Positions 1 through 7,373 of a DNA stretch of 64,000 nt are shown one piece after another. Numbering within the stretch: position 1 is the first letter of the stretch; each line of letters starts with the position of its first letter. Location: assembly GCF_003932785.1 (NCBI RefSeq), contig NZ_RQYT01000015.1, forward strand, positions 37,797-101,796. The letters are read 5' to 3'. The notes under the pieces were generated by a model. That model was given only the letters and a program-made list of their open reading frames with translations, was not told the DNA's origin and ran no database searches. This DNA comes from Arachnia propionica. Its GTDB lineage: Bacteria; Actinomycetota; Actinomycetes; Propionibacteriales; Propionibacteriaceae. The position numbers and the translations under genes were made by a program.

Positions 1-1446
1 GATCTCGCCGCATCCGGCATCGACAAGGGCAAATCCGCCGCTTTCGCATGGCGGGCCGCGTTCACGACCCTTGCGGATCAGCTGGCCGGGTTGAGCAATG
101 AGGTGCTCGCGGGGCGGGCGAACGACGTGCGCGACGTCGGCAGCCGGGTCCTCGAGGAACTGACGGGTCAACGGTCCCAGCGGCCGGAACTCCCTGAGAA
201 CACGATCCTCATCGCTGAGGACCTCACCCCCTCCGACACGGCGCAGCTCGACCGGAGCCGTGTCGTCGGATTCGCGACGACGGGAGGCGGGGCCTCGAGC
301 CACGTCGCCATCATCGCGAGATCGTTGGACATCCCGGCCGTGGCGGGCATCGAGGGACGTGCCCTGGAGATCGCCGACGGCGTGCCGGTCGTCCTCGATG
401 GTTCGAAGGGTACGTTGCGCACGGGGGTCAGCGACGACGAGATGGCCCGGTTGCGAGAGCGGCAGGCCCGCATGGCTGAGCGCAGGGCCGTCGAGGAGGC
501 CGCGAAGGATGACCCCGCCATCACCACGGACGGCCACCGGGTGGCGGTCGTCGCGAACATCGGTGGGGTCGATGATGCCGTCGCCGCGATGGGCAAGGGG
601 GCCGAGGGAGTGGGCCTGCTGCGCTCCGAGTTCGTCTTCATGGGGCGCGGCACGGCGCCGAGCGAGGAGGAACAGGCCCAGGTGTACGGCGAGTGCGGCC
701 GAGCCCTGCGCCCCGGGCAACCACTGGTCATCCGTACCCTCGACGTCGGTGGGGACAAGCCGCTGGCCTACCTGCCGCTCCCGGCGGAGGAGAACCCGTT
801 CCTCGGTGTGCGGGGGGTGCGCGTCGGCCTCGAGCAGCCTGCACTGCTGCGTGCCCAGATCAGGGCGATCCTCGCTGCGGCCGGCAGCGGTCCGAAGCTG
901 CACGTCATGTTCCCCATGATCGCAACCCTGGAGGATTGGCGCAGGGCCAAGGGGATCTTCGACGAGGAGCGCGCCGACATGTCCCTGTCCGGGGAGGTCA
1001 GCCTCGGCATCATGATGGAGGTTCCCTCCGTCGCGGTCATGGCGGAGCAGTTCGCGGCCGAGGAGGGTTGTGACTTCTTCAGTGTCGGGACCAACGACCT
1101 CACCAGTTACACCTTGGCGATGGACCGGGGTCACCCGAAGCTGGCCCCTCAGGTGGATCCGTGCAACCCCGCCGTCCTGACCCTCATCGGGCGTGCGGCC
1201 GAGGCTCTCCATGCCCGTGGCAAGTGGCTCGGTGTGTGTGGTGGTGTCGCCTCGGACCCCCAGGCCGTACCGATCCTCGTCGGACTCGGGGTGGATGAGC
1301 TGAGCTGTTCAATCCCGGCGATTCCTGCCGTGAAGGCCGCTGTCCGGTCCTGGGATCTCGCGACGTGCCGCGACCTGGCCCGCAGGGCCATCGCCTGCGG
1401 CACGGCCGCCGAGGTCCGCGCACTGGTTCCCGTCGACGAGTACTGA
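1..1446 (+). CDS. ptsI: PTS enzyme I (phosphoenolpyruvate-protein phosphotransferase), 5'-truncated by window edge
   Basis: The reading frame is open from base 1, so the N-terminus lies outside the window. Enzyme I takes phosphate from PEP onto a histidine and passes it to HPr in the cytoplasm. The visible part has the swivelling phosphohistidine motif GGGASSHVAIIAR, then the PEP-binding barrel with GLLRSEFVFM, PMIATLEDW, FFSVGTNDLTSYTLAMDRG and the C-terminal GVCGG loop carrying the active-site cysteine. The HPr-binding subdomain is mostly missing because of the window edge. The EIIBC gene begins 10 bases after the stop, so the two are almost certainly co-transcribed. Identification is secure; whether ptsH lies upstream cannot be seen. 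Confidence 0.95.
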   Translation, partial: DLAASGIDKGKSAAFAWRAAFTTLADQLAGLSNEVLAGRANDVRDVGSRVLEELTGQRSQRPELPENTILIAEDLTPSDTAQLDRSRVVGFATTGGGASSHVAIIARSLDIPAVAGIEGRALEIADGVPVVLDGSKGTLRTGVSDDEMARLRERQARMAERRAVEEAAKDDPAITTDGHRVAVVANIGGVDDAVAAMGKGAEGVGLLRSEFVFMGRGTAPSEEEQAQVYGECGRALRPGQPLVIRTLDVGGDKPLAYLPLPAEENPFLGVRGVRVGLEQPALLRAQIRAILAAAGSGPKLHVMFPMIATLEDWRRAKGIFDEERADMSLSGEVSLGIMMEVPSVAVMAEQFAAEEGCDFFSVGTNDLTSYTLAMDRGHPKLAPQVDPCNPAVLTLIGRAAEALHARGKWLGVCGGVASDPQAVPILVGLGVDELSCSIPAIPAVKAAVRSWDLATCRDLARRAIACGTAAEVRALVPVDEY

Positions 1447-1456
1447 GGAAGTTGAC

Positions 1457-3286
1457 ATGAGCACTGCATCTGAGATCGTCGCCGCCGTCGGCGGCCCCGC
1501 CAACATCAGGTCGTTGACCCACTGCGCCACGCGGCTGCGGTTCGAGCTCAACGACGCCAGCACGGTGGACCAGGCCCAGGTCGAGTCCATCAAGGGCGTG
1601 ATGGGTGCCGTTCCCCAGGCCGGGGATCGGTTCCAGGTCATCATCGGCGGCGCCGTGAGCACCGTCTTCCAGGAGATCAACTCCCTACCCGAGATGGCCG
1701 ATCGCCAACCCATGAGCGACGCCGATGTCAAGGCGGCGGCCCGGTCCAAGGCCCGTGGCAAGGTGGCCTGGCTGGACGCCTTCTTCGAGTACCTGTCCGA
1801 CAGCTTCCGACCGCTGTTGGGCGTCCTGCTGGGCGCCTCCCTCATCCTGGCCGCGGCAGCCGTCCTCGACGCCTTCGGGGTCTTCGACTTCCAGTCCGAC
1901 TCCAAGGCTGCGCCCTGGGTCTTCCTCGACGCCATGTGGCGGGGCGTGTTCTACTTCCTGCCCATCGCGGTGGCCTACAACGCCGCGAAGAAGCTCGATG
2001 TGGATCCCTGGCTGGGTGCCGTCATCATGGGCTCCCTCATGACACCGGAGTTCGTGCGGCTCGGGTCCAAGATCTACACCGAGACCACCAAGGGCTCCGG
2101 GATGTTCACTGAGGCGTTGCGGTACCTGGAGACGACCTGCACGAAGAACGTCACCCTCGACAAGGAGTTCTGCACCGTCGACATCTTCGGGTTGCCGCTG
2201 CAGCTCAATGACTACGGCGGCCAGGTGTTCGTCCCCCTGCTCATGGTCGCGCTGCTGGCCGTGGTGTACCGGGTGCTGAAGCGGATCTTCCCCGAGAACG
2301 TGCAGATGGTCTTCGTGCCATTCTTCGCGATGATCATCATGATCCCCATCACCGCGTTCCTCCTCGGTCCTGTGGGCGTGTGGGCGGGCAACGCCATCGG
2401 TGGTGGCCTGGCCTGGCTCAACCACCATGCCCCGATCATCTTCGCGATCATCATCCCGCTGGTGTACCCCTTCCTGGTGCCGCTCGGGCTCCACTGGCCG
2501 CTCAACGCGCTGATGCTGCTCAACCTGGACAACCTCGGGTACGACTTCATCCAGGGCCCCATGGGTACGTGGAACTTCGCCTGCTTCGGCGCGACGGCCG
2601 GGGTGCTCTTCCTGTCCATCCGGGACCGCGACGCGGCGATGAAGCAGACGGCCACGGGTGCGCTGGCGGCGGGTCTCTTCGGCGGCATCTCCGAGCCGAG
2701 CCTCTACGGCATCCACCTGCGTTACAAGCGGATCTATCCGCGCATGCTCGTCGGCTGTCTGGTCGGCGGCGTCACCATCGGTACCCTCAGCATGCTCTTC
2801 CCGTCGCCCGACGGGATCAGTGGCGTGACGACGGGTGCGTTCGCCTTCACGTCGCTGTTCACCATTCCGGTGTTCAAGCCGATGTGGGTGTACGCCGTGT
2901 CCATCGCGGCGGCCTTCATCGTCGCCATGGTTCTGGTCATCATCTCGGACTACCGCACCCCCGAGCAGAAGGCCGCCGCCCGCAGGGCCGCCGAGCCGGC
3001 CGGGGCGGAACCGCGGGTCATCGTGGTGAGCGACGTCGAGACCAACCAGGCCCGCCAGTGGGTGGCCGCCCTGGGTGGCGAGGGCAATGTCACGTCGGTC
3101 GAGCCCATCGCCGAGACCCGGATCCGGGTGGAGGTCGTCGATGATTCCCTCGTGGATCGCGAGGCCCTGTCCCGTGCCGGGCTGGTCGGTCTGGTCCAGG
3201 TCGGTGACCGCACCTGGCACCTGGTCGCCGGGCTCGAGGCCGCCCAGTTCGCCGAGGGCATGAGACGGCGACTCGCGTCGGTGTGA
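1457..3286 (+). CDS. PTS sugar transporter EIIBC (glucose/sucrose/beta-glucoside superfamily) with an extra C-terminal EIIB-like domain
   Basis: Membrane permease that phosphorylates a sugar during import. Residues 4-75 form an EIIB domain with the phosphorylatable Cys23 in THCATRLRF. Residues ~105-500 form the EIIC membrane domain with about ten hydrophobic segments and the GISEPSLYGIHLRYKR signature. Residues ~528-605 again follow the EIIB pattern (ALGGEGNV, TRIRVEV, RAGLVGLVQVGD), but Ala552 stands where the phospho-cysteine should be. No EIIA domain is present, so EIIA must come from another protein. The start ATG has AGGA upstream and lies 10 bases after ptsI. The exact sugar cannot be deduced; the EIIB sequence is closest to the sucrose/beta-glucoside group. 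Confidence 0.9.
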   Translation: MSTASEIVAAVGGPANIRSLTHCATRLRFELNDASTVDQAQVESIKGVMGAVPQAGDRFQVIIGGAVSTVFQEINSLPEMADRQPMSDADVKAAARSKARGKVAWLDAFFEYLSDSFRPLLGVLLGASLILAAAAVLDAFGVFDFQSDSKAAPWVFLDAMWRGVFYFLPIAVAYNAAKKLDVDPWLGAVIMGSLMTPEFVRLGSKIYTETTKGSGMFTEALRYLETTCTKNVTLDKEFCTVDIFGLPLQLNDYGGQVFVPLLMVALLAVVYRVLKRIFPENVQMVFVPFFAMIIMIPITAFLLGPVGVWAGNAIGGGLAWLNHHAPIIFAIIIPLVYPFLVPLGLHWPLNALMLLNLDNLGYDFIQGPMGTWNFACFGATAGVLFLSIRDRDAAMKQTATGALAAGLFGGISEPSLYGIHLRYKRIYPRMLVGCLVGGVTIGTLSMLFPSPDGISGVTTGAFAFTSLFTIPVFKPMWVYAVSIAAAFIVAMVLVIISDYRTPEQKAAARRAAEPAGAEPRVIVVSDVETNQARQWVAALGGEGNVTSVEPIAETRIRVEVVDDSLVDREALSRAGLVGLVQVGDRTWHLVAGLEAAQFAEGMRRRLASV

Positions 3287-3292
3287 TCGCGG

Positions 3293-3328
3293 TGCCCGGC
3301 TCCCGGGGATGGCCTCGGGAGCCGGGCA
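3293..3328 (+). terminator. Rho-independent-type hairpin after the PTS genes
   Basis: A perfect 13-bp inverted repeat (3293-3305 with 3316-3328) and a 10-base loop follow the EIIBC stop by 6 bases. There is no strong U tract, which is usual in high-GC actinobacteria. It separates the PTS unit from the subtilase gene. Confidence 0.75.
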
Positions 3329-3471
3329 TCTCCGCGTCCATATCTGGATCCGGCTCACGAAGGGGGGCCGGACGTTGTAGTGTGCAGGCGGAGTGTTCGG
3401 TTCTGCAGGGGCATGGGTCCGTGGGGGATCGAATGACTGAACACAACACGCTCGGAGCAGAAGGGCAAGAA

Positions 3472-6400
3472 GTGCAACGCAGCAGATTACTGGCCACGGT
3501 GGGGGCCTTGTCGCTCGTCATCCCGACGACGATCGTCCACGCCGATGAAACAGCCGAACCCAGCACCCTGTTGGACCTCGTGCAGGCCGCACCGTCCCAC
3601 GCAGTGCCGGAGGAGGCCTCCGACCAGGTGTCCGTGAACCGGGGAAGGGTCACGGTCATCGTGGAGGTGGAGGGCGATCCCGTCGCTGTCGTCGAGGCGG
3701 AGCAGGGTGACCTCAATGAATCCGCAGAGGAAAAGCACCGCGAGACACTCAAGAAGCGGCAGGAGCAGATCATCCCAGCCATCGAGGCACTGGGCGGGAC
3801 GGTCGAGAACACCATGCAGTCGGCCTACAACGGCATGCGGGTGAGCATCGATGCCGACCAGCTCGACGCCCTTCGGGGACTGAGCGGGGTCACGGGAGTT
3901 CACGCTGTGCCCACTTACGAGCGCAGCAACGTGGCCGCCGATGTGATGACGGGTGTCGCTGCCGCGTGGCAGGGAACCGGCGTCGGCGACGGGGTCACCG
4001 GCAAGGGCATCAAGGTCGCGATCCTCGACACCGGTATCGACTACACCCACGCCACCTTCGGCGGAGCGGGAACTCGTGAGGCCTTCGATGCGGCGACCAA
4101 GGACCAGACACTCACTGACTTCGGTCCTCGGGTCAAGGGTGGCATCGATCTCGTCGGGGATGAGTACACCGGCAAGAACACGCCCAAGGCCGACCCGAAC
4201 CCGATCGACTGCATCCAGGCGGGCCACGGGACGCATGTGGCCGCGACGGCGGGTGGTTCCGGCGTCACGGTGGACGGCAAGACCTACACGGGTGGTTACG
4301 GTCAGGAGACCCTCGGGACTGATTTCCTTGTCGGGCCCGGATCTGCCCCGGAGGCCGACCTCTACGCCGTGCGTGTCTTCGGATGTGACGGCACCACCGA
4401 TGTCGTCGTCGAGGCGATCGACTGGGCCGTGAAGAACGACATGGATGTCATCAACATGTCCCTCGGATCCCCGTTCGGGCGTCCGGAGGAGCCCGACTCC
4501 GTGGCCGCGGCCAACGCCGTCGCTGCCGGTGTCGTCGTGGTTGCTTCCGCCGGTAATTCCGGCCCTTCCCCGTATCTCACGGGGTCTCCGGCAGCCGCTC
4601 CCGGTGTCATCTCGGTTGCGGCCAACGATGCTCGCAAGGTCTTCCCCGGCCTCGAGCTGACCATGGAGGGCGACACCGTCCAGGCCGTCGCGGCGAACGG
4701 CATCCAGTTGACGCAGGCGGCCCCGCTGCACGTTCTCAAGGATGCCCAGGGGCAGCTGGGCCTCGGGTGCACCGCGGAGGAATACCAGAACATCCCCGCC
4801 GGATCCATCGTCGTGACCCGACGTGGCACCTGTGCCCGTGTGGCGCGGGCCGTGCTCGGCCAGAAGGCCGGGGCCTCGGCGGTCATCATGGTGAACAGCA
4901 CTGATGAGCTTCCTCCCTTCGAGGGGCCGATCACCCAGAACCCGGACACCGGTGAGGCCTATCAGGTGACGATCCCGTTCATCGGTGTCGCCGCCAAGGA
5001 TGCCGAGATCCTCGTCAAGCACGACGGGCATCAGGCGACCGGAACTCCCAAGGAGATCCCCAATCCCGGCTACTCCAACTACGCCAACTTCACCTCCAGC
5101 GGACCACGCAGCGGTGACTCGGCACTGCGGCCCAGCCTGACGGCACCGGGTGTCTCGATCGTCTCCGCAGGGGTGGGCGCGGGTACCGGCCCGCTCGTGA
5201 TGTCCGGGACCTCGATGGCGGCGCCCCATGCCGCCGGTATCGCGGCCCTCGCGGTTCAGGGGCACCCGGGGTGGAGCGCCGAGGAGGTCTCCGCAGCCCT
5301 GGTGTCCACCGCTGACTCCTCGAAGGTCGCCAACTACCGCACCGTCCGGGGCGGGGGTCTCGTGGATGCCCCCGAGGCCGTCTCCACCTCCGTGTTCGCC
5401 TACGGTGACTCCACCGAGGTCAATGGCCGGACCATCCGGGACGCCGTGCTGAGCTTCGGCTACGCCGAGGTCTCCGGCACCCACACGGACACCCGCAAGG
5501 TGACCCTGGTCAACAAGGGGGACAAGGAGCAGACCTTCGCCGTCACCGTCGATCCGTCCCAGGACTCCCTGAGTGGCGGCAAGGTCACGGTGTCCCCGAC
5601 CTCGGTGACGGTTCCAGCGGGCGGCACCGCCGAGGTGTCCGTCGAGGTGTCCATCTCCGCGGCGGATGTCCCGCCGGGTACCCCCGGCAAGGGCAGGTCC
5701 CCCTGGTTCAACAACGTCTCGGGCAACATCCGCTTCGCCCAGGACAACGGTACGAACCTCGCGGTTCCGTACCTGCTGGTGCCTCGGAGCCTGTCGGAGG
5801 TGACCGCCGGGCTGGTCACGACGGGGGTCGACGCCGGGCAGATCCAGCTGACCAACGCCAATGCCGCGCGTGAGGGTGACGCGAAACTGTTCACGTGGTC
5901 GTTGTCGGATGCCAAGGACCAGGATCCGGCCAAGGATCCCGGGATCGATCTGGCCAGCCTCGGGGTACAGACCATCGAGGACGGCGGCAAGCGTTACCTG
6001 GCCTTTGCCGTGAACATGCACTCGCGGTTCTCCAACCCGGCGAGCATCCGGGTGGAGATCCCCATCGACGTCGATGCGGACGGCAAGGCGGACCACATCC
6101 TGTTCTCCGCTGATCAGGGGAAGACCCTGGTCGGGACGTCCAACGGCGTGGCTGAGACCTTCCGGTACGACGCCTCGACCAAGAAGACCGCACAGACGGG
6201 TTTCCTCACCGTGGCGCCGACGGATTCCAGCACCATGATCATGCTCGTGGATCTGGCCGATCTGGGCTCCCCGAGCCGCGTCGGTTTCACCGCATCGACC
6301 TATTCCGGCGATCTCGAGGACAAGGTTGACGGGGTGGCCAGCTACGAGCCCGGCAACCGTCCGTTCGGCGATGGGCTGGAGGTCACGGTGCCGGCCTCGG

Positions 6401-6729
6401 GCTCTGCGAAGTTCGACGTGGCGGTCAACCGGGTTGCGGCCGAGGACCAGAAGCCGCTCGGATGGCTCGCTGTCGTCTTCGACAACGCGCAGGGTGTCTC
6501 GGAGGCACTGACCGGTGAGCTGCCGGCCGGGGTGACCCCGCCCTCTCCGACGCCGACGGCCCCGGCTCCGTCCCCGACGGTGGCGCCCACGGATCCGGCC
6601 CCGTCCCCGACGGTGGCGCCGACTGATCCGGCTCCGTCCCCGACGGTGGCGCCGACGGTCATGCCCTCGGCTCCCGTGAAGCCGACCCCGCCGCCGGTGC
6701 GGCCCGGTCTGCCTCGCACAGGCAGCTGA
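3472..6729 (+). CDS. Secreted subtilisin-like serine protease (S8) with PA insert, PT-rich stalk and terminal LPRTG
   Basis: Extracellular peptidase of about 1085 residues. A signal peptide ends near VHADE (about residue 24). An I9-like propeptide (~50-160) precedes the S8 domain with Asp186 (ILDTGIDYTHA), His252 (GHGTHVA) and Ser581 (SGTSMAAPHAAG); a protease-associated insert lies between His and Ser. Immunoglobulin-like regions follow, then a Pro/Thr stalk of repeated PSPTVAPTDPA. The protein ends RPGLPRTGS-stop, so the sortase motif lacks the hydrophobic segment and basic tail. The GTG at 3472 is preferred because AGAAGGG lies 6 bases upstream and its signal peptide aligns with that of the paralogue at 16777. 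An ATG at 3433 would add 13 residues before the signal sequence. Substrate unknown. Confidence 0.9.
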   Translation: MQRSRLLATVGALSLVIPTTIVHADETAEPSTLLDLVQAAPSHAVPEEASDQVSVNRGRVTVIVEVEGDPVAVVEAEQGDLNESAEEKHRETLKKRQEQIIPAIEALGGTVENTMQSAYNGMRVSIDADQLDALRGLSGVTGVHAVPTYERSNVAADVMTGVAAAWQGTGVGDGVTGKGIKVAILDTGIDYTHATFGGAGTREAFDAATKDQTLTDFGPRVKGGIDLVGDEYTGKNTPKADPNPIDCIQAGHGTHVAATAGGSGVTVDGKTYTGGYGQETLGTDFLVGPGSAPEADLYAVRVFGCDGTTDVVVEAIDWAVKNDMDVINMSLGSPFGRPEEPDSVAAANAVAAGVVVVASAGNSGPSPYLTGSPAAAPGVISVAANDARKVFPGLELTMEGDTVQAVAANGIQLTQAAPLHVLKDAQGQLGLGCTAEEYQNIPAGSIVVTRRGTCARVARAVLGQKAGASAVIMVNSTDELPPFEGPITQNPDTGEAYQVTIPFIGVAAKDAEILVKHDGHQATGTPKEIPNPGYSNYANFTSSGPRSGDSALRPSLTAPGVSIVSAGVGAGTGPLVMSGTSMAAPHAAGIAALAVQGHPGWSAEEVSAALVSTADSSKVANYRTVRGGGLVDAPEAVSTSVFAYGDSTEVNGRTIRDAVLSFGYAEVSGTHTDTRKVTLVNKGDKEQTFAVTVDPSQDSLSGGKVTVSPTSVTVPAGGTAEVSVEVSISAADVPPGTPGKGRSPWFNNVSGNIRFAQDNGTNLAVPYLLVPRSLSEVTAGLVTTGVDAGQIQLTNANAAREGDAKLFTWSLSDAKDQDPAKDPGIDLASLGVQTIEDGGKRYLAFAVNMHSRFSNPASIRVEIPIDVDADGKADHILFSADQGKTLVGTSNGVAETFRYDASTKKTAQTGFLTVAPTDSSTMIMLVDLADLGSPSRVGFTASTYSGDLEDKVDGVASYEPGNRPFGDGLEVTVPASGSAKFDVAVNRVAAEDQKPLGWLAVVFDNAQGVSEALTGELPAGVTPPSPTPTAPAPSPTVAPTDPAPSPTVAPTDPAPSPTVAPTVMPSAPVKPTPPPVRPGLPRTGS
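6568..6656 (+). repeat. 33-bp tandem repeat encoding the Pro/Thr stalk
   Basis: Two full copies (6568-6600, 6601-6633) and most of a third encode PSPTVAPTDPA units. The copies differ at only a few third positions, so slippage could change stalk length. Confidence 0.85.
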
Positions 6730-6736
6730 TCACGAT

Positions 6737-6766
6737 GAGGCCCCGGGGATCCCTCCCCGGGGCCTC
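6737..6766. terminator. Bidirectional hairpin between converging genes
   Basis: A perfect 13-bp stem (6737-6749 with 6754-6766) and a 4-base loop sit between the subtilase stop and the stop of the minus-strand lipoprotein gene, so it can serve both. Confidence 0.8.
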
Positions 6767-6795
6767 TCCCGTTCCCGCGCTGGGGTTGGATGTGG

Positions 6796-7260
6796 TCAGA
6801 TGTCGCCCGAGCTGACCTGCGGTACGGTGGGCAGCTCACACAGATGTGGTGTGGTGTCCCGGCCGAAACGGTAGTCGTAGCTCGTGCCGTCGACCTCCAC
6901 GATGATCTGCCATCCTGGGATCAGGGCCTGGGTGTACGTGGCGCCGGGTTCGCCGCAACCCAGGGAACCGTCCTGCCAGGTCACGGATCTGGCCTGGGTC
7001 ACGGAGGCCTTGGCCCCGTCGACACCACGTGAGTCGAGATCCGTGCGGATGGCGGCCAGATGGGTCTCTGGCGCCGTGTCGCCTTCCTCGGCGGGGCTGA
7101 CGGAGGGTGACGGGGCACGTTCGGCCGTGCTGGCGATGGAGGAGGAGGTGGCTTCGGAACTTGGTGACGGGGTGGCGGCGGGCTCGGCGTTGTTGCCGCC
7201 ACCACAGGCGGCCAAGGAGGCAGCCACGGCGATCAGGGTGACACGTGTTGCGGCTCTCAT
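6796..7260 (-). CDS. Small putative lipoprotein
   Basis: A 154-residue protein with a lipoprotein signal peptide: basic start, hydrophobic run and lipobox LAAC, giving a lipidated Cys19 after cleavage. A Ser/Pro/Ala/Thr-rich linker (~25-70) leads to a small C-terminal domain with WQDGSLGCGEPG and PGWQIIVEVDGTSYDYRFG. That pattern recurs in short exported actinobacterial proteins of unknown function. It is likely held on the outer face of the membrane. It is divergent from ppdK and converges on the first subtilase gene. No specific role can be assigned. Confidence 0.75.
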   Translation of the reverse strand: MRAATRVTLIAVAASLAACGGGNNAEPAATPSPSSEATSSSIASTAERAPSPSVSPAEEGDTAPETHLAAIRTDLDSRGVDGAKASVTQARSVTWQDGSLGCGEPGATYTQALIPGWQIIVEVDGTSYDYRFGRDTTPHLCELPTVPQVSSGDI

Positions 7261-7373
7261 GCATCGAGAGTACCCGCCAACCCCCGACCGGTTCCGCCTC
7301 GGCCCACTGCACCCAGTAAGGTGGTCGGCGGACGAGGTAGTCCCAACCCAGTTTCAAAGGAGAAGGGTGCGAC

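Noticed and set aside
3283..3471. Extended N-terminus of the first subtilase
   Set aside because: The upstream frame crosses the PTS terminator hairpin and puts 50 or more residues before the signal peptide; GTG 3472 has a ribosome binding site and matches the paralogue.
3487..6096. Long minus-strand open frame opposite the first subtilase
   Set aside because: Low-complexity Arg/Gly/His/Asp translation typical of antisense high-GC DNA; no domains.
6541..6700. CRISPR-like regular repeats
   Set aside because: Direct 33-bp repeats have no spacers and encode the in-frame Pro/Thr stalk.
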